This document shows positions 47,064-58,563 of a stretch of 64,000 nt of DNA, piece after piece; the first letter of the stretch is position 1, and the number at the start of each line of letters is the position of its first letter. The notes under the pieces are model-generated. The model searched no databases and was not told the DNA's origin. It saw only the letters and a list, made by a program, of their open reading frames with translations. The stretch is from Gamarada debralockiae (Eukaryota; Ascomycota; Leotiomycetes; Helotiales; Hyphodiscaceae): the NCBI GenBank assembly GCA_002803225.1, contig NXFV01002036.1, positions 26,122-90,121 of the forward strand, written 5' to 3'. The position numbers and the translations under genes were made by a program.

Positions 47064-47492
47064 AAAACGCCCGTCTTTTGTGAGGACCCCTTTTTGGAAG
47101 CGTCGCTTGAAAGTTTAGCGAGTTTTGCTTGAAACCCCTGAAAAACAGCGATCTAGGGGTCTCAACCAGTATTGAATCAACGAGCTTATTCTTCTCGTTA
47201 GGATATAATTATTCTGGAGAAATTTTGAGGATGCTGACTATTTCAGGTCACTATTAACACGGCAGCTCCAGCTTTGTGGAATCAGGACAGGTGACGTGAA
47301 CGGTTTAGAAACCCACGTGAGCGGATGTCAGATTACTGCCTGAGGCTATAAATAGATTTGATTCTGAAACAATCTCTCATCGCGTAAAATATCTTTTGTT
47401 CCTTGTCACCTTCGTTCCTCCACAAAAATATTCTCCACAATATCTCTTCCTCCAGACTTTGCTCTCCACATTTTGGATACACAAACTCGACC

Positions 47493-48669
47493 ATGATAGC
47501 CACGATCAACTCTCCAACGCTCGGCGGCTTACCGGATGAGCTTCTCATTCAGATATTCAGGCTGCTTCCCACATTGCACGACCTGTGGGCTTTGTGCTTG
47601 GTTAGCCGGCGCATAAATTCAGTAGCCGATCCGGTGCTGTACAAGTCCATTTTATTTGACCAGCCAAAGCATCACCTGACATTTTCCGAATCACTTGTTG
47701 CTCGACCGCGACGGGGCTCTGTGATTCAGAATGTACGCCTCGATTATCCAAGCTCAGAATTGTCCGACCTCATGCATCTCAAGGATGGCAGCTATCGAAT
47801 TGACGGCTTCTCGCATGCCATCTCAACCATGTCAAACCTCGAAAATTTGGTTGTTTCGGTTCCTGAATCGCTGTGTCATGGAATTGGAACTTTGTTCAAT
47901 GGTCCGTTTGATCTCGCATGTTTGAAGACATGTAAGTCAAATCTCTCAGTGGTCACGTGCCGTGCTGACTTGAATAGGTTCCTTGTTCTACCAGACTGAA
48001 GATGGGGGGTATTGGGATCTTCAAGAAAACATCCACATTTTTGGTCATCCTACATTAGAAATTCTCACTATTCGGAGGGCAAAACTCGACGAGAGGGGCT
48101 TCGACAGTCTTGAGAAGCCTTCAGAGACCGCTTTGAAGGAACTTCATTTCATTGAATGTGATATCAATGACGACGCATTGGCAGACATTCTCCTCCATCC
48201 GGAAGGACTGAAGGAATTCACGATCACTCAGCTGGAGACTCCATTTCCGGAACTCGAAGAGAGTCCAGAGAACGTGGACGATTACATCGTTGCCTTGAGT
48301 TCAGCTCAGCATTCTTTGGAAACCATCTCCATCGACTTCCCTACTTTGGGTGCGAAGAATCCTTTGAGGTTGAGGGAATTTGAGGTGCTCAAGTCTTTGC
48401 AGCTTCGAGATTATCAGCTTTTTGGACAATCGCCACCTCGACTTCACTCAGTTGGATTACCCCCGAGTCTTGAGTTCTTGGAATTTTTCAACGAGTTTGG
48501 TGTGGATCACGATGAGGATATTGTGGATCTTTTATGCTACTTTTTGGAGAAGGATACGCTGGGGAGACATTCGTGCGATGTCAAAGTGGTGAGTGGTGAG
48601 GGGGGCCTGCCACCAAGGATCATTGAGGCCGTCAACGAGTCTGAGCATTTCCGGCTTATCGTTGGGTGA
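47493..48669 (+). CDS. F-box-like protein
   Basis: Two exons (47493-47931 and 47978-48669) give 376 aa. The N-terminal LGGLPDELLIQIFRLL, followed by LHDLWALCLVSRRINSVADP and VLYKSI, is a clear F-box-like motif (about residues 9-55), which would bind Skp1 in an SCF ubiquitin ligase. The remainder forms weak leucine-rich-like repeats (LENLVVSVPESL, PTLEILTIRRAKL, LKELHFIECDINDDALADIL, LKSLQLRDYQLFG) that would recognise the target. The start at 47493 (CGACCATGATAG) directly precedes the motif. Substrate unknown. Confidence 0.82.
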
Positions 48670-49386
48670 GGGCGGCGACGAAATCAACGTACCAGGGATG
48701 GCCGTGCATCAGGCAGCAAATCTGATAATGCAAAACCAAGGCCAGGGAATGGCAAACTTGGTATGCCAAGGAAGACTTGCTAGGGGGCGATTGCAGTCTT
48801 ATGAGAGGAGTACGAATGCCAGGCGGTAGTTCGAGCGGAGGAGGACGGGATTCGGATGCTGAAGACATATCTCGAAGCCTGAACCACAATTATTCAGATT
48901 ATTTGATTAATTAATGGGCAGTTTGAGGGATGACAGCCGTAGACGAGGATAGTGTTCGAGTTTCGCAACTAGAAAAGCAGCGAAACATGGGCGAGAACGT
49001 TAGAATGAAGATTTTTAGAGATGTAGACAAGGTAGATTAGATTTCATACTGTGCATAGATTTCAATAGAGGTTTAAAGTAGATCTTATCTTGTCCAAGTC
49101 GCTGGCGATGAAAGAAAAGGGGAGAAGCCCATTCGGTAATAAATATGAAGAGAATTTTGGTGCCACGGCTAGCGTCAATATCACGTGCAGTCGCGTGTGT
49201 CGCGATCTCGCGACATTTCCGAACAATCTTTCTCTTCTCGACAACAAATCGCGTATCAACTCCGAAACTCCGCAACGAAACTCTCCAGCGCGTCTAATTT
49301 ACATACCACGACTACTTGATCTTTGGCGAAGGGAAAACCGTAGATCTTGACCGACAGTGCTTCGATCCTATCCGCATCCACCCACC
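48670..49386. other. intergenic region with a palindrome
   Basis: No gene seen. Upstream of the kinase gene there is a perfect inverted repeat, TGTCGCGA-TC-TCGCGACA, at 49198-49215, preceded by CACGTG at 49182-49187. Both could be protein-binding sites. Confidence 0.5.
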
Positions 49387-51948
49387 ATGGCAAGAGGAAG
49401 AAGAGGAGGAGGAGGAGGAGGAGGAGGAGGAGAAGGAAGTGGAGGAGGAGGAGAAGGAAGTGGAGGAGGAGGAGGAGGAAGTGGAGGAGGAAGTGGAGGA
49501 GGAGGAGGAGGAAGTGGAGACTCGACATCGCTGCCGAGGACACCATCGCAGAGTGTTCACGAGGACGCCGAAGTTGGAAACCACGAAAAGCCCACTCCCT
49601 ACAAAATAACCTCGAACCTTGGTTCCGATGCTATCTTGCCAGACAGGGCGATCCGACTGGTAACGGAACTGCACGGCTATACGATGGACTGCCAGGATTC
49701 TCTCTTTGAACAACTCTACAAAGAGCTCATAGAGCAGATTCCTACGTTTATTTCCGTACGCTGGGACGACCTCGCAGAGAGCTTGCAAGCTTGCGAAGAA
49801 TGGCTCACTTGGTTAAACAAGCCCTGTCAAAATAATTTGGATGGACTCTTGCAGAAACTCTGCGATATAATCCACTCTACTGTGGAGGAAGAAGTTCGAG
49901 ATCGTCCTCAGAAGCGAATCTGCTTCCTGGGCAATACAGTGGTGAAACCGTCCGCCCCAGGGAATAGCTCGAAGTATCCTCCGAAGCCTGACTTCGTGAC
50001 CACTGAGTCTGATACCGAAGACAGAGGATGGTCATGTTACGAAACAATATGGGAACATAAGACATCGGGGGGAGACAAAGATCGCGATGGTGATCTCTGT
50101 GACTTCATGGTACGCGCCGTCCTGACCATACGAGATTGCATATTGCGACATTTCATAATCACCGTCTTAGTCCAGGGGACCAAGTTCAGGCCCTTCATTG
50201 TCGACCCCAGTGGTGTTTGCAGGTTTCAGCAGGCAGACATTGTTGATAATACCGCTATATTCATCCGGTTCGTCGCCACTCTCTTATTTTTGAATCGTCG
50301 GAACCTTGGGTATCATTCCAACGATATTCCCGAGAATTCCAACGATACTCCCGAGAATTCCAACGATACTCCCGAGAATTCCAACGATACTCCCGAGGAC
50401 AAGCCTCTTATTCCTCTATCAGTTGGTGATCGCCAGCTGCTCATCAAAACAACTCCCCTCGCACATCCCACACGAGATCATCTGGTTGGCAGAGGAACGT
50501 ATGTCTATTTGGCAAGGGATGCGGATGGGCCAGAAACCGAATTTCCGTTGGTGGTGAAAGCCAGCTGGCAAGAAACATCTCGAGAACGTGAGGTAGACAT
50601 ATTACGTCGTCTACAAGGCGTTGCAGGTGTCCCGAAAGTCTTGTGTGAAGCTACTGAACATCCCTTTGATACCACTTCCAAGATCCGGCGAGGTTTTACC
50701 AACGGCGACCGATACGATTTCACCCAGGGACAGTACGCAGCGAATAGAACCCCCCCTACGTACGGTAGTACTAGCGCACGTAGTGCTAGTGAAGGGACGG
50801 GTGGGCTTTTGAAAGGAAAGAGAGAGCTCAGAGGGGCAAAAAGTTCTTCCCGCAAGAAACAAAAGGGCAACCCCGCACCAGCCGAATTCAAGCCGCGATG
50901 CCGTCGCCTGTTCGTTATGCCTTATTACGGTGCCCCCATCAGCGCGAAGAAGCATCTTGATAATACCGCCATGACGGATGTTGAAAGATTGAGGGCCACG
51001 CGTGATGTTTTAAGAACCATCGGCAATGCGTATGTACATGAGTCACCTGCTATACATAGGGATATATCTCCTGACAATATCGCTGTATGGAGGCAAGGTC
51101 AGAAGCATCCTTATGAGTCCATGGATGGCCAGTGCGGATATCTGCTTGATTGGGATATGGGGAAAACGCTGGGCTTAGACGAGAGGTCATTGCATCCGAG
51201 GTCGGACAATGACCGGACTGGTACCACGTATTACATCGCGGCGAGCATATGTGCAGACGAGTATGAGGGGCCGCATTTGGCGTGGTACGACGCAGAGAGT
51301 GTGTTTTGGGTGTGGCTTCTATTTGTGATGCAGAGGGCGGGAAAAACATGGGATAAATATTTTGACCGCCTTACCAGCGAAAGAGAGCTAAGTTCAATGT
51401 CCGACATTCGGGTTAGCATATTGTCAAAGGATTCCTGGAAAAAATTCACTGCTCATCCTGATATCAACCCATCCCTTATCAGGCTCCTCTCGAAATTACG
51501 ACTTGAATTTTTTTTTGATGAAGAGCAAGGACCGACTTACGAATATGAGGCTCGGAAGTGGGAACATACCAAAGACAAAGTGAAGGTTCGTCTGGACTTC
51601 TTAGCCGGCCTCTTCGAGCAATGCGCGGCCGAGCTCGACGACGAAGGTGGGTCCGGCGGCGGCGGCGGCGGCGGCGGCGCGGCAAATAGCACGAAGAAAG
51701 GACCCGGTGGACCAAAGGGTGGTGCGAAGAAAGGACCCGGTAGACCAAAGGGTGTTGCGAAGAAAGGACCCGGTAGACCAAAGGGTGGTGCGAAGAAAGG
51801 ACCCGGTAGACCAAAGGGAGTTGCGAAGAAAGGACCCGGTAGACCAAAGGGTGGTGCGAAGAAAGAGAAGGCTCCTCCTCGTATTGGAAAGGCGACTCTG
51901 AAGACGAGAAGTCAAGGAGAGGCTGATGAAGTTGAACTATTGGGATGA
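49387..51948 (+). CDS. FunK1-type protein kinase-like protein with AT-hook tail
   Basis: 853 aa, single exon; start at 49387 in a strong context (CCACCATGG). Order of parts: Gly-rich N-terminus (RGRRGGGGG...), N-terminal alpha-helical region (about 75-330), a SNDTPEN repeat (311-338), then the kinase-like fold: LVGRGTYVYLARD (Gly-rich loop), PLVVKASW (Lys), HRDISPDN (His557-Arg-Asp559 ... Asn564), LLDWDMG (Asp588/Asp590 in place of DFG) and RTGTTYYIAASI with a WYDAESVFWV segment. This is the fungal-type FunK1 kinase pattern, a family expanded in many fungi and of unknown role. A Gly run (about 757-765) and five KKGPGRPKG units, which are AT-hook-like, form the C-terminus and suggest DNA contact. 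The key catalytic residues are present. Confidence 0.85.
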   Translation: MARGRRGGGGGGGGGEGSGGGGEGSGGGGGGSGGGSGGGGGGSGDSTSLPRTPSQSVHEDAEVGNHEKPTPYKITSNLGSDAILPDRAIRLVTELHGYTMDCQDSLFEQLYKELIEQIPTFISVRWDDLAESLQACEEWLTWLNKPCQNNLDGLLQKLCDIIHSTVEEEVRDRPQKRICFLGNTVVKPSAPGNSSKYPPKPDFVTTESDTEDRGWSCYETIWEHKTSGGDKDRDGDLCDFMVRAVLTIRDCILRHFIITVLVQGTKFRPFIVDPSGVCRFQQADIVDNTAIFIRFVATLLFLNRRNLGYHSNDIPENSNDTPENSNDTPENSNDTPEDKPLIPLSVGDRQLLIKTTPLAHPTRDHLVGRGTYVYLARDADGPETEFPLVVKASWQETSREREVDILRRLQGVAGVPKVLCEATEHPFDTTSKIRRGFTNGDRYDFTQGQYAANRTPPTYGSTSARSASEGTGGLLKGKRELRGAKSSSRKKQKGNPAPAEFKPRCRRLFVMPYYGAPISAKKHLDNTAMTDVERLRATRDVLRTIGNAYVHESPAIHRDISPDNIAVWRQGQKHPYESMDGQCGYLLDWDMGKTLGLDERSLHPRSDNDRTGTTYYIAASICADEYEGPHLAWYDAESVFWVWLLFVMQRAGKTWDKYFDRLTSERELSSMSDIRVSILSKDSWKKFTAHPDINPSLIRLLSKLRLEFFFDEEQGPTYEYEARKWEHTKDKVKVRLDFLAGLFEQCAAELDDEGGSGGGGGGGGAANSTKKGPGGPKGGAKKGPGRPKGVAKKGPGRPKGGAKKGPGRPKGVAKKGPGRPKGGAKKEKAPPRIGKATLKTRSQGEADEVELLG
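49399..49522 (+). repeat. GGA-type repeat coding poly-glycine at the FunK1 N-terminus
   Basis: Mixture of GGA triplets with GAAGTGGA interruptions, encoding Gly runs separated by EGS or GS. Length likely varies. Confidence 0.9.
50317..50400 (+). repeat. 21-bp coding repeat, 4 copies (SNDTPEN)
   Basis: Four tandem 21-bp units encode SNDIPEN, SNDTPEN, SNDTPEN and SNDTPED inside the FunK1-type gene, just before its kinase-like domain. Confidence 0.95.
51694..51858 (+). repeat. 33-bp coding repeat, 5 copies (AT-hook-like)
   Basis: Five tandem 33-bp units encode KKGPGRPKGGA or KKGPGRPKGVA (the first has GGPKG). GRP flanked by Lys is the core of AT-hooks. Alternating GGA/GVA units suggest a 66-bp higher-order duplication. 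Confidence 0.95.
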
Positions 51949-53485
51949 GTCGTTTTATTACTTTGAATTGGATCGCTGGCATGGTATGAGGATTCGGGAC
52001 TCGGCGTACGGCGGGCATATGCGGTGAGGAGGCTCTCTTGTGCTTTGATGGCTGAAGTACAGTACATACGTATCAGAGGGATGTGGCTTTTGTACATTAG
52101 TATGGGATAGAGGCAACGGCACCAGATGTAGAGCATTGAGCTTTGAGTTGTGGGTTTGAGGTCTGGGGCTTGTATTAGACCACACAGTCTTGCTGTTTCT
52201 GTTACTGGTTGAGCCTCTGGCTTCCTGGGGTATGAAAAGACCCATCATGTTGTTTTTCTTCGCATAGGCTTTAGTTTTTGTTTCTTTGCTTGAAGGATGG
52301 GAAAATCGGTAAATGGCTTGCTTTTCAGGGAACTGACTGTCTGTATTCTCCTATACGTAGCCAAGTTCCTCTGCATTTGATATTGAAATTCATCACAAGC
52401 CGTCTGAACATTTATGGTCTTGGAATCCGTGATTTGCACTGACGCAACAATAATTAAAGGCTTGACTTTTTGATGTGGAATCTTTGAAGTGAAACTTGGC
52501 GCTGTGAGTATGAATCTACAAGCGACAACTAGATCTCAACATTCATCGACAGTTTTCAACTTCGGCCCTCCTAAGTTGCCAATTACTCGACCATCAAACT
52601 GAGAGCTCTCAAGTCAAGATCGTCCAACTTTAAGGTCGTCCAATTTCAAAGGCCATCTGACCTGACAGTTGTCCGACGTCAGGTGAATCTAAAGTCGAGC
52701 TTCATCTTACATCGCTGTTCTTCTCTCCCCCCATCTCCAATCCAACTCTGCCACTGCGAAGTCCGTCGAAAAGAGGGCACTCAGGGTTCAACGGCAGATC
52801 TACAAGTCACAATTCCGACTGTTCTTCGGAACTTCCGTCAAACATCACAGTGTTAGCGCCCTCGGCGGATGAAGGAACGCTGGGTGTACGACAGAATTTA
52901 AGCTTGCCGTTAGTAACTACATGGAGTTAATTTACTCCGTCGTGATGGCCTTCCCCAACCTTGACATCTGTTTTCAGACGTTTGAGTCACGCCAGAGACT
53001 AGTGGGCTAGAATAGGTCTAAATTCTGAATGTATGAAGAGAATAACACTTTTCAGAGTTCAGCCATGTAGCCAAGCCGTTGCATCACTTCTTTTCGATGC
53101 GATCTTGCTTCTCATGAGACAAGATGTGGGGGAGCATCTATGGTTCGGGAGTCGGCGGAAAAGGGGAACGGCTGGAAACGGTCAACCCCGATTCAGCGGC
53201 CCCTCACCTTTGACTGTGTTTTGCTCACCATTGTGTTGAATGAGCACAACAGGCTCCTCTCAGCTAAAGCGTAGGCGTCAGTCACTCTCTTTCGTCAATC
53301 TCACACGACTCAAAATCTCCCGGTCCGTCTTTTGGTTGGTCGAGAGGAGGCTCAAAAAGACACTCCTTTCAGGTATGTTGGAAATCCCCAACCTCAAGTC
53401 TGAACCATGACTCTCAAATTTTGACTTACAAAATCACTCAATCATTTACTTTCCAGTTCAAATTGACCATCCGGAGAGCTTCGCC
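51949..53485. other. 1.5-kb region without a supported gene
   Basis: Follows the FunK1-type gene. Around 52550-52700 there are short repeated phrases (CGTCCAACTTTAAGG, CGTCCAATTTCAAAGG) that look like leader or decayed sequence. No coding region supported. Confidence 0.4.
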
Positions 53486-55240
53486 ATGTCACTAAATAGT
53501 GATCCAGAGCCATTCGTAGCGGATAATTTCAATGGTAGAGAGCAAGACGAGCATGAGGATTATTCACAGAATACCTTTCCTGAATCAGCCCAATACGCTT
53601 CTTCAGAAGAACCCTTGTCTGCGTTTCAACCGACTACGAGCGTACACCTGTTCATTTGCGAGCAGGACCCCAAATCTCTCTGAACGGTCCGTCTTGGAAT
53701 CGACCTGAGAAAGGAAGTTGGGCGAGCAAAAAGGGTCATTTCGTTGGAATCGTCAACTGTTCCACGGACAGTCAAGATGGAGGTCCCTGCCTAGAGTTCC
53801 AGTTTACGGTCAGAGTGTATCCACATCGATTACGTCTAAAGTCAAAAATCCCCGTTATCCCACTTGGCTTCCACTTCAGCGAAGACCCCAGCTGCCAAGA
53901 AGAAGATCTTCGAATTCAGGCGGCTGGATCGAGAGCTAAACACCGTCGCCTGTACTTGAAGGCTCGACAACTGGGGAGGGGTCTACGCCGGCTCTGTTCT
54001 TTTCTACATCGACCGTTTTCGGAACAAGACTCGTATTCTGCCATCATTGTAAGTGACTGATCGAGGACACAAATTCATAGAGCTAATGATTCCTACAGTG
54101 CGGTACGATGCGATTTCCCCGACCTCAAGGAGATCCACATCAACTCATCTTCAAACGTCCGCACCATCCTCCCTCTAACGAAGATACATGAGACATATCA
54201 ATCGACAGGAAGCATCAGACAAGGGTGGAAAGCCGGGGAAAATGAAGCCGCAGCGGAGAATGAACGGTTGATCAAAGGAGACCTACCAGTTCACATCCTT
54301 GCAGAGATCATCATCACAACGAGCTTCATATATGCCAAGGCTGCTTGCAGACACATCATTGCACAACCTTCAAAGAATCAGACCTTCTAAAGGTTCCACT
54401 TTGCCCTCAATGTATTGTATTGGACCAAGGAGAACTCGAATGGCAGTGGATCCACGGCCAGAGCCTTCCAATCCTCCAGCGACAACTTCGTCGGCTGGTC
54501 AAACACGACTCCCTGCAGGAAGGTCTCATAGATAGCCCAGAACTCCGTCGAAGTCTCAAGGAATGCGTTAGGTTGATTCTGGATGGGATCGACCTCCAGA
54601 ATGGTAAACCACGACAACTCGGCTCTGTTATGATGTATAAAGACTCCTATGTGGACCAGACAGTGTTGGACAGAGGTAAATAAAAGAAGCTAGCTCTAAG
54701 TTATGAGCCATATTGATTTGGTTTCTAGATGAGAGGTATATCTCTACTCATGGAACGCGCCACAGTCCCTTTGCCGCCAGCATCGACGGCAGAGAGCCCT
54801 TCCACAAATGGCAGAAGGAGGATGGTACTTGGAGCATTGGTTACCACGTGCCAGACAACTGCGAAGTTACATCTCTGTCGTTGAATATGATGATAGGACG
54901 ATACGGCAAGATTGCTTTAAAGGCCCTTGCTCAGTACAAAAACGCATCGACGCAGAAGGAGCTTGAGAACGCATTCAATGGGCTTGTCAATATCTATTTG
55001 AATGGTTTAGAGGTTGGACACGATGTTAAATATCGACTCCCAGCCGCTCGGAAGATGTCAACTGAGCAGATTGAGAGAATCGCTGAGGCCCAAAAGACTG
55101 GAGAGCTGCTGGAGAACCGTCGAACACCCCAGCGCAAGCTTTTCAAGGTTCTCATCAGTGACTCCCGACGGAACAAGAAAGGCGTCTCTTATTCGTACAA
55201 TCAACGAAGAAGTCCCAGTTCATCAAGCTCATCAATATAA
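53486..55240 (+). pseudogene. decayed unrecognised gene, 3' end replaced by a transposon
   Basis: Coding-like segments follow each other in changing frames: 53486-53640 (MSLNSDPEPFVADNF), 53690-54050 with WGGVYAGSVLFYIDRFRN in one frame, 54100-54390 (RCDFPDLKEIHINSSSNV), 54310-54680 with HICQGCLQTHHC and VPLCPQCIVLDQGELEWQW (a possible zinc-binding Cys/His set), and 54729-55240 (YISTHGTRHSPFAASIDG). Some junctions look like introns (GTAAGTGAC...TACAG at 54051-54099; around 54677-54728), others need frameshifts. The last frame ends in SSSSSSI and a TAA whose bases are the first bases of the transposon at 55238. No family was recognised. Confidence 0.55.
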
Positions 55241-55264
55241 CCGTAGGAATTGGCAGATAAGATA
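55238..55264 (+). repeat. left terminal inverted repeat of the pogo-like element
   Basis: Pairs with 58537-58563 with three mismatches; preceded by target duplication TA. Confidence 0.85.
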
Positions 55265-58200
55265 CTACTCATACAAGATATGGTTCTAATTCAAGGTCTA
55301 TTAAGAAACTGTATAAGATATTATCTTAATTGACAAGATTAACCCCGCATTGAACCTTGTAATATGAAGCTATCTATACTCAAAAAACACTCCTTATTTC
55401 ACCCCCCTGGATATCAAAATACTACTAAATACTATGAAATCAGTCTATATTCATATCCTCTATCTATATGTCTTCGTCCTCGTCGTATTCAAACTCAATA
55501 TCATCATTAGAGTCAAGAAGGTCGTTAGTGTCTTCTCCTGTATCTGTAGTAAACTCCTTCTCTATTTGAAGGTCCTTATTACTAAAGATACTATTCTCAA
55601 TATCCTCTTGTAAAACGTATGTATTGCGTGTCTCCCGTTGAGCGCTTCGTAGAGTAAGTGGCAGGGAGGAAGGCCTAAATTAAAGGGGGAAGATAAAGAG
55701 TAGAATTCAGGAAGTTGGAGAATAGGATCTATGCAAATGCGAATTAGTCTAAGCTCTTTAAATTTAAGCAAAGAAATAGATACTAATCTCCATAGCGTCA
55801 GGCTCAGGTTCCTCTCTCTAATCTCCTACTTGAATATTCAAGAGATCTCGAATCTTAATCTCATGGTCTTTAGAGCTATTTGAGTTAAGAGATAATCCAA
55901 TACGACGAAACGAGTCATTAATCACTTGCTTGTAGTCTTTGTGCAGAATTTCAATAGCATTTCCAATCCAGTGTATCATGAGGACTCGCTGCTGAGGAGA
56001 GATCTTACATGCTTCCTACTTCTTTATATTATCCTTAATCCACTTTCTTCTTGCTCTCGAATCAAGTGTTTAATAAGTCGATTAGGGGCGTTATCAAGTG
56101 GCTAAATGTAGGGGGTTGTGTCTCCAGGGATAATGATTGTAACGTTGAGTTTCTCAAGCTCCTCCTTAGTCTGAAACTTGACTTGAGCGTTAGCTGCGGC
56201 ATTCTCTGCTGCTTTGTCAGTAAGAGGCTTCCGAGGCTTTGTTTGGAGAGTCTTTTTGTGCGCAGCAAAGGAGTCCAGGATAAGAAGGCGGGGCTCTTGA
56301 TTAGATGGGGAATAAAGGCTGCCCCATTTTATATTGACTATATGCAAAGCTTTAGCTTTGGAACTTTAAAGATTGGCAATTCAAGAACTTAATTTACTTG
56401 TGGAGCCAAGACAGCATAACATGTGTATTATACCAAGCCTTCTTATTAAAGATTACAGTAACACCTTCGTGATATTGTTTAACTTCCTCTTAACGAGGTT
56501 TCCGATTAGCTGCAGTAGCTCCTTCTTCACCTAAAAAGATAATTAGAGGTGGAATGTAGGGCTCGCTATCTGCAGAGATTGCAAGCTGAAGGGTGAGCTT
56601 TCTCTTATTAGTCCCACTTGCTCCTTCTCTTACAAAATCTGTCTTGTTGCCTTTTGTATTATATGTCTTCCTACCTCTAAATTCGAATGGCAGAGGCGTT
56701 TAGTCTATATTTACAATATGGCAAAATAAGAATTGTCCGACTCGTGTTGCCTTAACTTCAGATGAGCGTGTAATCCCACAGTCAGAATTAGGCAAGACTA
56801 CAGTATTTCGACGGTTGAACTTAAGTTAATTTTCGACCTTAGGACGAAGATATTCAAGGGCATGTTGGGCGTGTTTCGTTTGACTTTGGAGGGAGATTTT
56901 ATGTCGACGACAAAAGCCTTGGAGCCAACCTACAAAGGAATTAGTAAGTGAAATATAGAAGAGGATAGAGAACTTAGAGCTGACCAAGGGACTACTTAAC
57001 GCGGAGATAAACTGACTTGCTAGTCGTAGGATTTTCTATGTAATACCTAGGGAAGAGCTCACGATATAAAAGCTTTGCATGACGTAAGAGCCAACGAGCA
57101 CTAACTCTTCGACCCTTCGCCTGAGCTTTAAGGAACTGTTAGTTTAATCTTACCTCTAGTTTAGTAAGTCTATGAGAACAGGGATAAGCTCTTTGTCGTA
57201 AGCGTTTTGGTTGATTCAAAATCGTGGATTCTTGGCTAATCTAATTATTTAACATAATTCCAGTAATACCAAGGTTCTTGGCAGCTTGATATCGAGACAA
57301 GGGCTCAAGAATTTTATCTGGGATCTCTATCCATGTGTATTTGGTATATTCAATAGCTTGTAGCTTATACTTGCGGGGGTAAGAGCGACGAGATCGAGAA
57401 GCGTCGTCATCATCGCTATCAACAATTGGACGATTATCTCTATCAGGAGGGTTCCGGAAGCATCAAAAAAGACAGTACAGCAGCTTTATATAAGCCACCA
57501 ACTATACGACGATTGGGAGAAGGGATAGGGAGAGTACGAGCCTTAGGGAGGGGCCCGGACTTGACTGGTCGTACAGCGATACCGCCATTTAGAGCTGTAA
57601 TAAGTGTGGTTTGGCTAGGGGAAAGTGCTGAGTTCTCTAGGTTTTTGCGTCCAGTATACTGAGCTATTCGAGCATTATACTCTAGATGACGACGCTCTAG
57701 ATCAGCGTGTTAGTAGACTTGTCATTAGTGTAGTTGAGGCCGATAGAATGGCATGATTGCAGGGTATAGTGGGATAGATGGATAGAGGACTAGATGATAT
57801 CCGCAAGAGCAAATGGATACGCAAAAGTATAAGATTCTGGTAGAAAAAGAGGTGATTCTGTTGTCCTCTTCGCAAGTGGGAACTTGGCCCTTTATATATC
57901 CCTTCAATCATTTTCTCTCCCATGTTCAAACCGCCTCTTCTTTCTATCCTTTATCTGCCTAGGGCATTGTATTCCAACTGAGCTGACGAGGGTTTCGCAG
58001 GTCCAAAGCAGTTCCGAAATGAAAGGGAGTGTCTCCAAAGATATCGGAAGGAATCCTACAGGTCGAAATCTGTTGGAGGAGAGTTAGCTAATGTTGGTTG
58101 GAATGCCGATCCCTGCCGTATTAAGTATAGCTTGTATTTGCGCCTTACTGTAGTATAAGAGGGGCTGTTCCCCTCCTACTTTTTATTGGAAATTAATCAA

Positions 58201-58536
58201 GTCTTTTCCCGCCCAACTGACAGCTAAGCTCTTAATATCGCTGTGCCACGAGATGGGGGAGAGGAAGGGACTTAGCGTTTACTCTTTTGAGGGTACACAC
58301 GAACGCGGCGGCTTGATTTAATAAAGATTGATATTAATACATATGAGTTCAAGACATGAAAGGGTTTGGGAGAGCTCCGAATGGTCCTAATCGCGAGATT
58401 AGAGCTTGTGAAGGTTGAAAATAGGGAGGCTGGGAGCATGCCAAGACTCACGATATTTGAATATTACATAAGATACTATTCTTAGTTAAGATATGGTCCA
58501 AACCTACGAAAAAACGCAAAAATTTGCATAAGACAT

Positions 58537-58563
58537 TATCTTATCTGCCGATTTCTACGGTAA
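58537..58563 (-). repeat. right terminal inverted repeat of the pogo-like element
   Basis: Reverse complement of the left end; followed by target duplication TA at 58564-58565. Confidence 0.85.

Larger units (their letters stand above)
55238..58563 (-). mobile_element. pogo-like (Tc1/mariner superfamily) DNA transposon, inactivated
   Basis: Terminal inverted repeats match in 24 of the first 27 bases: left TAACCGTAGGAATTGGCAG (55238 on), right end reverse complement TTACCGTAGAAATCGGCAG. TA dinucleotides flank both sides (55236-55237 and 58564-58565), the target preference of this superfamily. On the minus strand the interior encodes pogo-type DDE transposase pieces: YKLQAIEYTKYTW (N-terminal helix-turn-helix area), NID-stop-TPLPFEF (first catalytic Asp), RLLILDSFAAHK (second Asp) and VTIIIPGDTTPYI-stop-PLD. 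Stops at 56700-56702 and 56102-56104, and others, stand where Gln is expected. The element is AT-rich and cannot make an intact transposase. Confidence 0.88.

Noticed and set aside
51479..52018. 179-codon antisense frame over the FunK1 C-terminus
   Set aside because: It reflects the 33-bp repeat read backwards (repeated LVYRVLSSQHP); no independent evidence.
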